Below are positions 28,672 to 38,858 of a stretch of DNA of 64,000 bases, in pieces (positions within the stretch are counted from its first letter, which is position 1; the number at the start of each line of letters is the position of its first letter). The notes under the pieces are model-generated. The model was not told the DNA's origin, did no database searches, and was given only the letters and a program-made list of their open reading frames with translations. The DNA is taken from assembly GCF_001431525.1 (NCBI RefSeq), contig NZ_LDJH01000013.1:124001-188000 (forward strand). Reading direction: 5' to 3'. The position numbers were made by a program, and so were the translations under genes. The DNA comes from Stenotrophomonas koreensis (GTDB taxonomy: Bacteria > Pseudomonadota > Gammaproteobacteria > Xanthomonadales > Xanthomonadaceae).

Positions 28672-29786
28672 ACAGTGCCGTGCGGCCGGTAATCGGTATC
28701 GTTGGCAGCGCTGGCGCCTATGGCCGCTGGTTGCAGCAGTTTTTCAGCCAGTGCATGGGTTTGACGGTCATCGGCCATGACCCGGCCGACCCTGCCTCCG
28801 CTTCACCGGAGCAGCTGATCACGCAGGCGCAGGTGCTGGTTTTCAGTGTGCCGATCCGGCATGCCGGGCAGATCATCGCGCAATGGGTGGCCCAGGCCGA
28901 TGGACGTGAGGCTGGTCAGTTGTGGCTTGACATCACCTCGGTCAAGGTCGCCCCGGTGGCAGCGCTGCTGGCTTCGCGGGCCGAAGTGGCCGGGCTGCAT
29001 CCGATGTGCGCACCGCCCAAATCGCCCACCCTCAAGGGCCGGGCGCTGGTGGTCTGCGCGGTACGCGTGCAGGCCTGGCAGCCGTGGCTGGAGCAGCTGT
29101 GCGCAGCGTTGCAGGCGCAGTGTGTGCAGGCCACACCGGAGCAGCATGACCGGGTGATGGCACTGGTCCAGGCGATGGTGCATGCCTGCGGCCTGGCCCA
29201 GGCCAGCGTATTGCGTGAGCAACGCGATTGGCTGGGCGCGCTGACCGGGTTGCTGTCGTTCCGTACGGCCGGTTTTGACATGCACCTGGCGACGATGGCG
29301 CGCATCCTGGCGCTCAATCCGGCCATCTACGAGGACATCCAGTTCGGCAATCCGTATGTGGCGCCGATCCTGGCCCGGCTCAGTGCGCAGTTGCAGCAGT
29401 TGCATGCCTGGGTGGTGGCGGGCGACCAGGCCGCACGTGATGCGTTCCGCGCCCATTTCCTGGCCGCCAATGCCCAGGCCTTTGGCCAGGAGCTGATTGC
29501 CGAGGGCAACTACAGTTTCGAACGTATTGGTTACCTGCTGGCCGACTTGAGTGGCGAGCGGGCAGTCAGCGTGTATCTGCCCGAAGACCGTCCCGGCTCG
29601 CTGCGCGCCTTGCTGGCCGCGTTCGAGCAGGCAGGGGTGAACCTGGCCTCGATCCATTCCTCGCGTACCCCGGCCGGTGAGCTGCATTTCCGGCTTGGCC
29701 TGGGCGCCGAGGTGATGCCCGCGGCATTGGCGCAGGCCCTGGCGCTGGTTGCCGATCAAGGCATCGGCCGCATCCTGGAGCCATAG
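28668..29786 (+). CDS. tyrA: Prephenate dehydrogenase with C-terminal ACT domain
   Basis: A 372-residue NAD(P)-dependent enzyme converting prephenate to 4-hydroxyphenylpyruvate in tyrosine synthesis. The N-terminal Rossmann region (VIGIVGSAGAYGRWLQQFF), the conserved LWLDITSVKVAPV and GLHPMCAPPKS segments with the catalytic His region, a helical dimerisation domain, and a C-terminal ACT domain (about residues 297-372: ERAVSVYLPEDRPGSLRALL ... VNLASIHSSRT) that likely mediates Tyr feedback. The first glycine loop is GSAGAYG rather than GxGxxG of canonical enzymes, but this variant is usual in the family. It is co-translated with pdxY. Confidence 0.9.
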   Translation: MNSAVRPVIGIVGSAGAYGRWLQQFFSQCMGLTVIGHDPADPASASPEQLITQAQVLVFSVPIRHAGQIIAQWVAQADGREAGQLWLDITSVKVAPVAALLASRAEVAGLHPMCAPPKSPTLKGRALVVCAVRVQAWQPWLEQLCAALQAQCVQATPEQHDRVMALVQAMVHACGLAQASVLREQRDWLGALTGLLSFRTAGFDMHLATMARILALNPAIYEDIQFGNPYVAPILARLSAQLQQLHAWVVAGDQAARDAFRAHFLAANAQAFGQELIAEGNYSFERIGYLLADLSGERAVSVYLPEDRPGSLRALLAAFEQAGVNLASIHSSRTPAGELHFRLGLGAEVMPAALAQALALVADQGIGRILEP

Positions 29787-29824
29787 CCGGCGCTGCCGGA
29801 CCGTTGCCACCGCAAGCAAGCAGC

Positions 29825-29847
29825 GGGGCGGGCGGTGGCACCGCCCC
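29825..29847 (+). terminator. GC-rich hairpin after tyrA
   Basis: GGGGCGG (29825-29831) pairs with CCGCCCC (29841-29847) around a 9-nt loop, without a U-run. It is a possible weak terminator in the gap between tyrA and the convergent exporter gene. Confidence 0.35.
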
Positions 29848-29943
29848 AGCGCTACGCCATGGTCCTGCCGTCATCGGGGCATGACCGAGCAGAGCTGCTG
29901 GTAGCAGCGCGGCAGGGTGGCTGCCGCCTGTACTCGGCCGCTG

Positions 29944-31713
29944 TCAGTGAATGAACTGCAGGTGCGCCAGTTCGGCGTAGAGTCCGCCAGCGGCCAGCAG
30001 CTCTTCATGGCGGCCCTCGGCGACAATCCGTCCCTGGTCCATCACCACGATGCGGTCAGCCGCCATCACCGTGGCCAGGCGATGGGCAATCACCACCGTG
30101 GTGCGGCCCTGCATCAGGCGGGTCAGTGCCTGCTGCACGGCATGCTCGCTCTGTGCATCCAGCGCGCTGGTGGCTTCATCGAGCAGCAGCACCGGCGCAT
30201 CACGCAGCAGTGCCCGGGCAATGGCCACACGTTGCTGCTGGCCGCCGGACAGGCGGGTGCCGCGTTCGCCCAGCTCGCTGTGGTAGCCCTCCGGCAGTGC
30301 CGCCAGGAAGCCATCGGCTTCGGCGGCGCGGGCGGCGGCGAACACCTCCTCATCGCTGGCGTCCAGGCGTCCGTAGCGGATGTTCTCCAGCGCCGAGCCG
30401 GCAAACAGCACCGGATGCTGTGGCACCAGCGCCATCGCCTGGCGCAGCTGCTGCGGGTCGAATTGGCGCACGTCCACCCCATCCAGACAGACCTGGCCCT
30501 GCTGCGGATCATAAAAACGCATCATCAGGGTCAGCAGCGAGCTCTTGCCGGCCCCGGAGGGGCCGACCAGGGCCACGGTTTCGCCCGGGCGGATATGCAG
30601 GTTGATCCCCTGCAGCACCGGCGCCTGCGAGCGCTGCGGGTAATGGAAGTGGATGTCGCGCAGTTCCAGCTCGCCGCGCACCGGGGCTGGCAATGGCATG
30701 GGCGAGGCCGGGGCATGGATGGTGACCGGCTGTGCCAGCAGCTCGCTGACCCGGCCCATGCCGCCGGCAGCGCGCTGCAGCTCGTTCCAGACTTCGGCCA
30801 GGGCGCCGATCGAGCCGCCGCCGATCATCGCAAACACCACGAACTGGCCCAGTGCACCGGCGCTCATCTCGCCAGCGGCCACCGCGTGGGCGCCGTTCCA
30901 CAGCACCAGCACGATGGCGCCAAAAATCAGCACGATGGCCGCGGCGGTAACCACGGCCTGGGTGCTGATCCGCCGCCGGGCGGTGGCCAGCGCCGCGTCC
31001 AGGGTCTGCCGGTAGCAGCGCTGCTCGTAGTCTTCGCGCGCATAGGCCTGTACCGTGCGGATCGCCCCCAGCCGTTCGCTGGCGCGGCCGGTGGCCGCGG
31101 CAATCGCATCCTGGCTTTCACGTGAGGCACGCTTGAGCCGGCGCGCGCCCAGGATCACCGGCAGGATCGCCAGCGGAATGCCGAGCAGGCTGTAGGCGGC
31201 CAGCCGTGGGCTGGTGGCGAACAGGCCGATCAGTGCGCCGGCGGCGGTCACCGCCGAGCGCAGTGCCACCGAGATGGTGGTGGCGACCATGTTGCGCAGC
31301 AGTTCCGAATCGGTGGCCAGGCGCGAGATCAGTTCGCCACTGCGGTTGTTGTCATGAAAGCTGGCATCGAGCGCGATCAGGTGCGCATACAGCTGGTCAC
31401 GCAAATTACGTATTACGCTTTCGCCGAGCAGCGATACAAAATACAGCCGTGCAGCCGTGGCCAGCCCCAGGCCAACGGCGACCAGGAACAGGACCAGGAA
31501 GGCGCTGTCGATCCGAGTACCGCTGCCAAAACCCTGGTCGATCATGCGCCCGATCGCCAGCGGCAGGCACAGCGTGGCCAGGCTGGACAGGCCCAGTGCA
31601 ATCAGCCAGCCACTGAGCAGGCCCGGATAACGGCGCAGGAACGGCCACAGCGTGGTGATGCTGTCAAAACGCGAGGGGGAGGCGGAATCGGACGTGGTGG
31701 GGTCAGCGTGCAT
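29944..31713 (-). CDS. ABC exporter, fused membrane and ATPase domains
   Basis: A half-size exporter of about 589 residues, acting as a homodimer in the inner membrane. Six transmembrane helices (about 20-310) precede an ATPase domain with Walker A LVGPSGAGKSSL, Q-loop VPQHPVLFAGSALENIRYG, signature RLSGGQQQRVAIARALL, Walker B APVLLLDEATSAL and the H-loop IAHRLATV. It resembles the MsbA/BmrA-type multidrug or lipid exporters, but the substrate cannot be told. Start codons at 31713 (MHADPTTSD) or 31725 both overlap the yigZ 3' end, so the two genes are co-transcribed. Confidence 0.9.
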   Translation of the reverse strand: MHADPTTSDSASPSRFDSITTLWPFLRRYPGLLSGWLIALGLSSLATLCLPLAIGRMIDQGFGSGTRIDSAFLVLFLVAVGLGLATAARLYFVSLLGESVIRNLRDQLYAHLIALDASFHDNNRSGELISRLATDSELLRNMVATTISVALRSAVTAAGALIGLFATSPRLAAYSLLGIPLAILPVILGARRLKRASRESQDAIAAATGRASERLGAIRTVQAYAREDYEQRCYRQTLDAALATARRRISTQAVVTAAAIVLIFGAIVLVLWNGAHAVAAGEMSAGALGQFVVFAMIGGGSIGALAEVWNELQRAAGGMGRVSELLAQPVTIHAPASPMPLPAPVRGELELRDIHFHYPQRSQAPVLQGINLHIRPGETVALVGPSGAGKSSLLTLMMRFYDPQQGQVCLDGVDVRQFDPQQLRQAMALVPQHPVLFAGSALENIRYGRLDASDEEVFAAARAAEADGFLAALPEGYHSELGERGTRLSGGQQQRVAIARALLRDAPVLLLDEATSALDAQSEHAVQQALTRLMQGRTTVVIAHRLATVMAADRIVVMDQGRIVAEGRHEELLAAGGLYAELAHLQFIH

Positions 31714-32305
31714 TGACAGACTCATCGCAGGTGAGCGTGATGCGGTTGCGTGAGCCATCACGCAGGCGCAGGGTCAGGGCGGAAAGCTGCGCTGCCGGCA
31801 GCCGGATCTGCAACTGCACGCCCTGCTCGGTGAAATGCTCGCTCAGTTTTTCGGCCTGATGGTTTTCCAGCGCACTGTGCAGCAGGCCGAGTTCGTCGAA
31901 CGGGCAATCCACGCCGGCCTGGCAGTAGTGCACCAACTCGCGGCGGGGTGCGGTGCGCAGGCATTCGGCGGCCGTGCCGCCATAGGCACGCACCAGCCCG
32001 CCCGCGCCCAGTTTTATCCCGCCATACCAGCGGATGACCACGACCATGACCTGGTCAAAGCCCTGGCCATCGATTGCGGCCAGAATCGGGCGACCGGCGG
32101 TACCGGCCGGTTCGCCGTCGTCGCTGGAGCGGTATTCCTGGCCGATGCGGTAGGCCCAGCAGTTGTGGGTGGCATCGGCCACGCTGACTTCGCGCAGGAA
32201 GGCCAGTGCCGCGTCCGGGTTCGTCACCGGGCTGGCCAGGGCCAGGAAGCGGCTGTGTTTGACTTCCAGTTCGTACTGGACAGGCTGGGCAAGGGTGTAA
32301 GGCAT
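31703..32305 (-). CDS. YigZ/IMPACT family protein
   Basis: A 200-residue protein with the N-terminal UPF0029 (Impact) domain: YELEVKHSRFLALASPVTN ... DATHNCWAYRIG, SSDDGEPAGTAGRPIL and VVVIRWYGGIKLGAGGLVRAYGG, followed by a small C-terminal DUF1949 ferredoxin-like domain. The bacterial role is uncertain; the eukaryotic relative binds the translation regulator GCN1. ATG at 32303-32305 (MPYTLAQP) gives family length. It overlaps the exporter gene downstream. Confidence 0.9.
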   Translation of the reverse strand: MPYTLAQPVQYELEVKHSRFLALASPVTNPDAALAFLREVSVADATHNCWAYRIGQEYRSSDDGEPAGTAGRPILAAIDGQGFDQVMVVVIRWYGGIKLGAGGLVRAYGGTAAECLRTAPRRELVHYCQAGVDCPFDELGLLHSALENHQAEKLSEHFTEQGVQLQIRLPAAQLSALTLRLRDGSRNRITLTCDESVNAR

Positions 32306-32358
32306 TGCCACCATTGTAGAGCCAGTTGTGAAGACTGGCACAAAGCCTGCATCAGGCC

Positions 32359-32952
32359 TCAACGCAGCGCGGCGCGGCGTTTTTCGTCGAACCACTTGCC
32401 GGCATCGCCGGGGGTGTAAGTGTTCATCCACTGCAGCATCTGGCCGATGTCTTCGCCGAACCACAGGTCGTGGCGCTGGTCGGCGTGCAGGAACTTCTCG
32501 GCCACCATGTGCTCGATCATCGCCATCAGCGGGCTGTAATAGCCATTGACGTTGAGAAAGGCGATCGGCTTCTGGCCGATGTTGAGCTGGCGCCAGGTCA
32601 GCATCTCGAACACTTCCTCCAGCGTGCCGAAACCGCCGGGCAGGGCGATGAAGCCATCGGACAGATCGAACATGCGCGACTTGCGCTCATGCATCGAGCC
32701 GACCACTTCCAGCGTGGTCAGTCCCTTGTGGGCCACTTCCCAATCGACCAGATGCTGCGGGATCACCCCGGTGACCTCGCCGCCGGCATCGAGCACGCCG
32801 TTGGCCACTGCGCCCATCAGGCCGGTGTTGCCGCCGCCATAGACCAGGCGCAGGCTGGCGTCAGCCAGATGCCTGCCCAGCTCGGTTGCGGTACTGGCGT
32901 AAATCGGGGTGGCGCCGGCATTGGCGCCGCAGTAAACACACACAGACTTCAT
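32359..32952 (-). CDS. LOG-family nucleoside 5'-monophosphate phosphoribohydrolase
   Basis: A 197-residue Rossmann-like protein of the LOG/'lysine decarboxylase-like' family, which cleaves nucleoside (including cytokinin riboside) 5'-monophosphates to free base. Diagnostic motifs are LVYGGGNTGLMGAVA, M87-H-E-R-K91 and P105-GGFGTLEE-113. GGAG precedes ATG 32950-32952. It is annotated as lysine decarboxylase in many genomes, but the PLP-enzyme fold is absent. In plant-associated relatives such enzymes can make active cytokinin; the physiological substrate here is unknown. Confidence 0.92.
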   Translation of the reverse strand: MKSVCVYCGANAGATPIYASTATELGRHLADASLRLVYGGGNTGLMGAVANGVLDAGGEVTGVIPQHLVDWEVAHKGLTTLEVVGSMHERKSRMFDLSDGFIALPGGFGTLEEVFEMLTWRQLNIGQKPIAFLNVNGYYSPLMAMIEHMVAEKFLHADQRHDLWFGEDIGQMLQWMNTYTPGDAGKWFDEKRRAALR

Positions 32953-32969
32953 TGGTTGCTCCAACAGGC

Positions 32970-33005
32970 AAAAAGGCGAAGGCCCCGCAGCTGCAGGGCC
33001 TTCGC
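32970..33005 (-). terminator. Intrinsic terminator after lpd
   Basis: On the minus strand GCGAAGGCCC (33005-32996) pairs with GGGCCTTCGC (32985-32976), followed by CTTTTTG. It ends the sucA-sucB-lpd transcript. Confidence 0.9.
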
Positions 33006-33027
33006 TGTCACAGACGCAACGGGCGGA

Positions 33028-34452
33028 TCAGTTGGTCTTGTGGATGGCGCGCTTGCTCACCGCCATCGCCGCGTCGTGAATCACTTCCGACAGCGACGGG
33101 TGGGCGTGGCAGATGCGTGCCAGGTCATCGGCCGAGCCGCTGAACTCCATGGTCAGCACACCTTCGTGCACCAGCTCGGAGACATTGGCGCCAACCAGGT
33201 GCATGCCGAGCACGCGGTCGGTCTCGGCGTGGGCCAGGACCTTGACGAAACCGGCCGGCTCGACCATCGCCACGGCACGGCCGTTGGCGGCGAACGGGAA
33301 GCTGCCGGCCTTGTACGGGATGCCCTCGTCCTTGAGCTGCTGTTCGGTCTTGCCGACCCAGGCCAGCTCCGGCTCGGTGTAGATCACCCACGGGATGGTG
33401 TCGAAGTTGACGTGACCCGGCAGGCCGGCGATCAGTTCGGCCACCGCGATGCCTTCCTCGAAGCCCTTGTGCGCCAGCATCGGCCCGCGCACGCAGTCAC
33501 CCACGGCCCAGACGCCGTCCACGCCGGTGTGGCAGTGCTCGTCGACGATGATCTGGCCACGCTCGTTGAGCTTGACCTGGCAGCCTTCGCCCAGCAGGCC
33601 CTTGGAGGCGGCCTTGCGGCCGACGGCCACCAGCAGCTTGTCCACGGTCAGGGTCTGCTCGCCATTGGCGTCGTTGTAGGTCAGCACGACTTCGTCGCCG
33701 ACCACTTCGGCCTTGGCCAGCTTGGCGCCGAGCTTGATGTCCAGGCCCTGCTTCTTGAATTCACGCGCGGCCAGCTTGGCCACTTCGGCGTCGGCAGCGG
33801 CCAGGAAGTTCGGCGCGGCTTCCAGGATGGTGACTTCCGAACCCAGACGCTTCCAGACCGAGCCCAGCTCCAGGCCGATCACGCCGGCACCGATCACGCC
33901 CAGGCGCTTCGGGGTCTCGGTGAAATCCAGCGCGCCGACGTTGTCGACGATGTGCTTGCCGTCGAACTTGGCAAACGGCAGCTCGATCGAGTCCGAGCCG
34001 GCGGCGATGATGACGTTGGTGCCCTTGAGCTCAACCACCGAACCATCGTGCTGGGTCACGGTGACCACATTGCCGGCCTGCAGCTGGCCGAAGCCGTAGT
34101 AGGTGGCAACCTTGTTGGCCTTGAACAGCATCGCGATGCCGCCGGTGAACTGCTTGACGATGGCGTCCTTGCGGCCAACCATCTTTTCCACGTCGATGCC
34201 GGCATTGTCGAAGCTGATGCCGTGCTCGCCGAAGATGTGGCCCATGTTCCAGAACTGGCGCGAGGAATCCAGCAGCGCCTTGGACGGGATGCAGCCCACG
34301 CGCAGGCAGGTGCCGCCCAGGGCCGGCTTGCCGTCCTTGCCCAGCGCGGCATCGATGCAGGCGGTCTTCAGGCCCAGCTGGGCAGCGCGGATGGCGGCAT
34401 GGTAGCCGGCCGGGCCGGCACCGATGACGACGACGTCGAATTGTTCAGCCAT
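33028..34452 (-). CDS. lpdA: Dihydrolipoyl dehydrogenase (E3)
   Basis: A 474-residue FAD/NAD disulfide oxidoreductase that reoxidises lipoamide on the E2 component. FAD motif DVVVIGAGPAGYHAAIRAAQLG, redox pair C49-x4-C54 (GGTCLRVGCIPSKALL), NAD motif LGVIGAGVIGLELGSVW, and the C-terminal interface His region HAHPSLSEVIHDAA. AAGGAAC before the ATG is a good ribosome binding site. It is third in sucA-sucB-lpd, so its main partner here is the 2-oxoglutarate dehydrogenase complex, although E3 is often shared. Confidence 0.97.
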   Translation of the reverse strand: MAEQFDVVVIGAGPAGYHAAIRAAQLGLKTACIDAALGKDGKPALGGTCLRVGCIPSKALLDSSRQFWNMGHIFGEHGISFDNAGIDVEKMVGRKDAIVKQFTGGIAMLFKANKVATYYGFGQLQAGNVVTVTQHDGSVVELKGTNVIIAAGSDSIELPFAKFDGKHIVDNVGALDFTETPKRLGVIGAGVIGLELGSVWKRLGSEVTILEAAPNFLAAADAEVAKLAAREFKKQGLDIKLGAKLAKAEVVGDEVVLTYNDANGEQTLTVDKLLVAVGRKAASKGLLGEGCQVKLNERGQIIVDEHCHTGVDGVWAVGDCVRGPMLAHKGFEEGIAVAELIAGLPGHVNFDTIPWVIYTEPELAWVGKTEQQLKDEGIPYKAGSFPFAANGRAVAMVEPAGFVKVLAHAETDRVLGMHLVGANVSELVHEGVLTMEFSGSADDLARICHAHPSLSEVIHDAAMAVSKRAIHKTN

Positions 34453-34544
34453 TGAATAGTTCCTTGTTGCTTGCCCGGGATCCGTTGCGGAACCGGTGGC
34501 GCGGTGCGCCAGGGTAGGGCGGGAGTGCGGGGGCTCAAAACCGC

Positions 34545-34570
34545 ACCGCTCCCCGTTGGCGGGGAGCGGT
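34545..34570 (-). terminator. Hairpin between sucB and lpd
   Basis: ACCGCTCCCCG and CGGGGAGCGGT pair perfectly (11 bp) around a 4-nt loop. On the minus strand it follows the sucB stop and precedes GCGGTTTTG. It is probably a partial terminator lowering lpd expression relative to sucAB, or a 3'-end stabiliser. Confidence 0.6.
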
Positions 34571-34578
34571 GGCGGGGA

Positions 34579-35778
34579 TTACAGGCCCAGCAGCATGCGG
34601 CCCGGGTTTTCCAGCTGGTTCTTGATGTCGACCAGGAACTGGACCGAGTCCTTGCCATCGATGATGCGGTGGTCGTAGGACAGTGCCAGGTACATCATCG
34701 GGGCGATCACGACCTGGCCGTTCTCGGCGATCGGACGCTCCTTGATTGCGTGCATGCCCAGGATGGCGCTCTGCGGCGGGTTGACGATCGGGGTCGACAG
34801 CAGCGAACCGAAGGTGCCGCCGTTGGTCACGGTGAAAGTGCCGCCCTGCAGCTCTTCCAGCGACAGCTTGCCGTCACGCGCCTTCTTGGCGTAGTCGGCG
34901 ATGCCCTTTTCGATGTCGGCAAAGCCCATGCGCTCGACATTGCGCAGGACCGGGGTGACCAGGCCCTTGTCGGTGGACACGGCGATGGAGACATCCGAAT
35001 AGCCGTGGTAGACGATGTCGTTGCCGTCGATGGAGGCATTGACCAGCGGGAAGCGGGCCAGCGCATTGGCGGCAGCCTTGACGAAGAAGCTCATGAAGCC
35101 GAGCTTGATGCCGTGGGCCTTGACGAACTCTTCCTGCAGTTCCTTGCGCGCGGTCATCACCTTGGACAGGTTGACCTCGTTGAAGGTGGTCAGCATCGCG
35201 GTCGAGTTCTTCGACTGCATCAGGCGCTCGGCGATGCGGGCGCGCATGCGGGTCATCGGCACGCGCTCCTCGGCGCGGGCGCCGGAAGCCTTGGCGGCGC
35301 CGCCGCTGCGGGCGTAATTGATGATGTCTTCCTTGGTGACCGCACCGCGACGGCCGGTGCCGTCCACATCGGCCGGATTCACGCCTTCGGTGATGGCCGA
35401 GAAGCGGGCGCCCGGGGGCAGGGCGGTGCCGGCAGCAGCGGCCGGGGCCGGTGCGGCGGCGGCCGGAGCAGCGGCCGGAGCCGGGGCAGCAGCGGCCGGG
35501 GCCGGTGCGGCGGCAGCCGGGGCGGCAGCAGCGGCAACGGCGCCTTCCTCGATGATGGCAACGATCTGGCTGCTGGTGACGGCATCGCCTTCAGCGAACT
35601 TCAGCTCCTTGATCACGCCATCGACCGGAGCCGGGACTTCCAGAACAACCTTGTCGGTTTCCAGGTCCAGCAGGTTCTGATCGCGGCTGACCTGATCGCC
35701 GACCTTGACGTGCCATGCGGCGATGATGCCGTCAGCGACGGATTCGGGCAGGACCGGGGCTTTGACTTCGGTGGTCAT
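34579..35778 (-). CDS. sucB: 2-oxoglutarate dehydrogenase E2 (dihydrolipoyl succinyltransferase)
   Basis: A 399-residue core enzyme of the complex. Lipoyl domain (about 1-80) with the lipoylated K43 in [13 protein letters not shown], a long Ala/Pro linker (about 88-125), peripheral subunit-binding domain ([27 protein letters not shown] in two helices) and the catalytic acyltransferase domain ending with active-site H370 ([12 protein letters not shown]). It transfers the succinyl group to CoA. ATG at 35776-35778 is 43 nt after the sucA stop. Confidence 0.97.
   Translation of the reverse strand: MTTEVKAPVLPESVADGIIAAWHVKVGDQVSRDQNLLDLETDKVVLEVPAPVDGVIKELKFAEGDAVTSSQIVAIIEEGAVAAAAAPAAAAPAPAAAAPAPAAAPAAAAPAPAAAAGTALPPGARFSAITEGVNPADVDGTGRRGAVTKEDIINYARSGGAAKASGARAEERVPMTRMRARIAERLMQSKNSTAMLTTFNEVNLSKVMTARKELQEEFVKAHGIKLGFMSFFVKAAANALARFPLVNASIDGNDIVYHGYSDVSIAVSTDKGLVTPVLRNVERMGFADIEKGIADYAKKARDGKLSLEELQGGTFTVTNGGTFGSLLSTPIVNPPQSAILGMHAIKERPIAENGQVVIAPMMYLALSYDHRIIDGKDSVQFLVDIKNQLENPGRMLLGL
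35425..35545. repeat. Low-complexity Ala/Pro linker repeat inside sucB
   Basis: This stretch is a run of near-identical GCGGCCGG(A/G)GC units encoding alternating AAAAPAP blocks, the flexible swinging-arm linker of E2. Such repeats change length easily by slippage, so this is a likely site of strain variation. Confidence 0.7.
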
Positions 35779-35821
35779 TAGATGAGTTTCCTGGTTGCAG
35801 ATTCTGTGGAGAAGGGGAGGC

Positions 35822-38653
35822 TTAGTCGGCGTACTTGTTGTCGTCGAAGCTGTTGACCAGCGCATCGGCCAGCAGCTGCTGCAGCTCGGCGATGTGGTCG
35901 GCCATGTGGCCAACGGCTGGCGACGGCGACCCCGGACGACCGGCGTAATGCAGGCCCAGCGACCCGACCACCGCCTGCAGGTGGTGGCGGATCTGGTACC
36001 AGGCGCCCTGGTTCATCGGCTCTTCCTGACACCAGACCACATCGGTGGCATTGGCGAAGCGGGCCAGTTCGGCCTTTACGGCCTCGCGCGGGAACGGGTA
36101 CAGCTGCTCGACACGCACCAGGGCGACATCGTCCTGGCCACGCTTGGTCACGTCCTCCAGCAGGTCGTAGTAGACCTTGCCCGAGCACAGCACCACGCGC
36201 TTGACCTTGGCCGCATCGGCGGCGGTGGTGTCGGCGATCACGGTCTGGAACTGGCCGTTGGCCAGCTCCTCCAGCGAGGAGACCGCCAGCTTGTGGCGCA
36301 GCAGCGACTTCGGGCTCATCACCACCAGCGGCTTGCGGGTGGTCATGTGCATCTGACGACGCAACATGTGGTAGGCCTGGGCCGGGGTGGACGGTACGCA
36401 GACCAGCATGTTTTCCTTGGCGCACAGCTGCAGGAAACGCTCCAGGCGCGCCGAGCTGTGTTCCGGGCCCTGGCCTTCATAGCCGTGCGGCAGCAGCAGG
36501 GTCAGGCCGGAAATGCGGCCCCACTTGGCTTCGCCGGAGGCAATGAACTGGTCGATGACCACCTGGGCGCCGTTGGCGAAGTCGCCGAACTGGCCTTCCC
36601 AGATGCACAGGGTGTTCGGGTCGGTGGTCGAGAAGCCGTACTCGTAGGCCATCACGGCTTCTTCGCTGAGCAGCGAATCGATGATGGTGGCCTTGGACGG
36701 GGTATCGACCAGCTGGCGCAGCGGCAGGTAATAGGCGTCGGTGGTCTGGTCGTGCAGGATCGCGTGGCGGTGGGTGAAGGTGCCGCGGCCGACGTCCTGG
36801 CCGACCAGGCGCAGGCCAAAGCCTTCATCCAGCAGGGTGGCGTAGGCCAGGTTTTCGGCAAAGCCCCAGTCAGCCAGCTGTTCGCCGGCGGCCATCTTGC
36901 GACGGTCGTCATACACCTTGGCCACGCGCGAGTGCAGCTTGACCTCGGCCGGGATGGTGGTGATGTTCTCGGCCAGGGCCTTGAGCTTGTCCATCGCCAC
37001 CGCGGTGGAGACGGCATCCTTCAGGCTGCCGGTCAGGTACTTGCCCCAGTCCACATACAGCTTGGAGGTGACCGGGGTCTTGCCCAGGTCGGCCAGCTCG
37101 GTGGTCACTTCGCCGGCGTCGAGCTTGTCGCGGAAGCCATCCACCAGCGCCTTGGCGGTAGCCGCGTCGATCACGCCTTCGGCGGCCAGCTTCTCGGCGT
37201 ACAGCTCGCGGGTGGTCTTGTGCTTGCGGATCACCTGGTACATCAGCGGCTGGGTGATCGACGGTTCGTCGGCCTCGTTGTGGCCCCAGCGGCGGTAGCA
37301 CACCAGGTCGATGACCACGTCCTTCTTGAACTGCTGGCGGAAGTCATAGGCCAGCTGGGCGGCGTAGACCACCGCTTCAGGGTCGTCGCCGTTGACGTGG
37401 AACACCGGCGCGCCAACCATCTTGGACAGGTCGGTGCAGTACAGCGTGGAGCGGGTGTCATCCGGGTTGGAGGTGGTGAAGCCCACCTGGTTGTTGATGA
37501 CGATGTGCACGGTGCCGCCGACGGCAAAGCCGCGGGCCTGCGACATCTGGAACAGCTCCATCACCACGCCCTGGCCGGCAAAGGCCGAGTCGCCGTGGAT
37601 CAGGATCGGCATGACCTGCGAGCGGCTGTCATCGCCACGGCGTTCCTGGCGCGAGCGCACCGAACCGGCAACCACCGGGTCGACGATTTCCAGGTGCGAC
37701 GGGTTGAAGGCCAGTGCCAGGTGGACCGGCTCGCCATCGGTGACCACGTCGGCCGAGAAGCCCATGTGGTACTTGACGTCGCCGGCGTGGGCGCGGGCGT
37801 CGTGCTCGAACTTGCCTTCGAATTCGTCAAACAGCTTGCGCGGGCTCTTGCCCAGCACGTTGACCAGCATGTTCAGGCGGCCACGGTGGGCCATGCCGAT
37901 GATGATGTCCTTGACGCCATCACCGCCGGCACGCCGGATCACGCGGTCCATCATCGGGATCAGCGATTCGCCGCCTTCCAGCGAGAAGCGCTTCTGGCCG
38001 ACGTACTTGGTGTGCAGGTAGCGCTCCAGGCCCTCGGCAGCGGTCAGCCGCTCCAGGGTGCGCTTCTTGATCTCGGTGGACAGGCCGTAGTTGCCGCCAT
38101 CCTGCTCCAGGCGCTTGTACAGCCACTGGCGCTGCTCGACATCGGCGATGTACATGAACTCGGCGCCGATCGAACCGGTGTAGGTCGCCTTCAGGCGGGC
38201 CAGCAGGTCGCGCAGCTTCATCCGCGGCTGGCCGCCCACGCCACCGGTGCTGAACTCGTCGTTGAGGTCAGACTGGGACAGGTTGTGGAACGGCAGCTCC
38301 AGATCCGGCGGGTTGGTCGGCTGGGTCAGGCCCAGCGGATCGAGCCGGGCGCCGAGGTGGCCGCGCGAACGGTAGGCGGTGATCAGGCGGCCGACATTGC
38401 GCTCGCGCTCATCGCCGGTGCCTTCGGCGCTGGCAGTGACCGACTTCCTGGCCGCATCGGCGATGTGCGCGATGACGGCCGAGTGGGGGATGTCACCCGC
38501 CTGACGGCCATTGAAACCATCGAAGTAGGTCTTCCACTTGGGATCGACGCTGTCAGGAGAGACCAGGTACTGCTCGTACAGGTCTTCGATGTAGGCGGCG
38601 TTGCCGCCGGCGAGCTGCGATGACTGCGCAAACTGCTTCAGTAGATTGTCCAC
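35822..38653 (-). CDS. sucA: 2-oxoglutarate dehydrogenase E1 component
   Basis: A 943-residue thiamine-diphosphate enzyme decarboxylating 2-oxoglutarate and succinylating lipoyl-E2. The N-terminal segment ([20 protein letters not shown]), [27 protein letters not shown]-like [12 protein letters not shown] and the Mg-ThDP motif, plus C-terminal [21 protein letters not shown], are all present. Length equals the family norm. It is first in sucA-sucB-lpd; its promoter region (38654-38780) carries a TATAAT and an inverted repeat. Confidence 0.98.
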   Translation of the reverse strand: MDNLLKQFAQSSQLAGGNAAYIEDLYEQYLVSPDSVDPKWKTYFDGFNGRQAGDIPHSAVIAHIADAARKSVTASAEGTGDERERNVGRLITAYRSRGHLGARLDPLGLTQPTNPPDLELPFHNLSQSDLNDEFSTGGVGGQPRMKLRDLLARLKATYTGSIGAEFMYIADVEQRQWLYKRLEQDGGNYGLSTEIKKRTLERLTAAEGLERYLHTKYVGQKRFSLEGGESLIPMMDRVIRRAGGDGVKDIIIGMAHRGRLNMLVNVLGKSPRKLFDEFEGKFEHDARAHAGDVKYHMGFSADVVTDGEPVHLALAFNPSHLEIVDPVVAGSVRSRQERRGDDSRSQVMPILIHGDSAFAGQGVVMELFQMSQARGFAVGGTVHIVINNQVGFTTSNPDDTRSTLYCTDLSKMVGAPVFHVNGDDPEAVVYAAQLAYDFRQQFKKDVVIDLVCYRRWGHNEADEPSITQPLMYQVIRKHKTTRELYAEKLAAEGVIDAATAKALVDGFRDKLDAGEVTTELADLGKTPVTSKLYVDWGKYLTGSLKDAVSTAVAMDKLKALAENITTIPAEVKLHSRVAKVYDDRRKMAAGEQLADWGFAENLAYATLLDEGFGLRLVGQDVGRGTFTHRHAILHDQTTDAYYLPLRQLVDTPSKATIIDSLLSEEAVMAYEYGFSTTDPNTLCIWEGQFGDFANGAQVVIDQFIASGEAKWGRISGLTLLLPHGYEGQGPEHSSARLERFLQLCAKENMLVCVPSTPAQAYHMLRRQMHMTTRKPLVVMSPKSLLRHKLAVSSLEELANGQFQTVIADTTAADAAKVKRVVLCSGKVYYDLLEDVTKRGQDDVALVRVEQLYPFPREAVKAELARFANATDVVWCQEEPMNQGAWYQIRHHLQAVVGSLGLHYAGRPGSPSPAVGHMADHIAELQQLLADALVNSFDDNKYAD

Positions 38654-38720
38654 GATGGAGTTTTGGTTCGCTTGTGGGGTAAGTCGACGGTGAGGACGCG
38701 CCTAGCCGGTGTTGCAGGTT

Positions 38721-38777
38721 AGTCAACGCCAGTTTTTTTAACCTCTTGATTATACCCCCGGGGATGCTTAACGGGGG
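38721..38777 (-). promoter_or_regulatory. sucA promoter region with TATAAT and flanking inverted repeat
   Basis: On the minus strand a perfect TATAAT (38754-38749) is preceded by the inverted repeat CGGGGG-N11-CCCCCG (plus 38755-38777). The repeat fills the -15 to -40 interval where a -35 box would be; the hexamer at 17-nt spacing is CCCCCG, not TTGACA. A second candidate -35, TTGACT (38726-38721), lies nearer the gene with only a weak -10. The arrangement suggests regulator-dependent initiation. Confidence 0.45.
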
Positions 38778-38858
38778 ATCGAGGGGTGGTATGGCTTTGA
38801 TTCTTTAGCCCAATGGCATTAGGCATTTACATACGCCTGGGTATCGATCGAAGGTGGA

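Noticed and set aside
35795-38623. Plus-strand frame of 942 codons opposite sucA
   Set aside because: An antisense artefact of strong third-position GC bias; low-complexity composition and no family resemblance.
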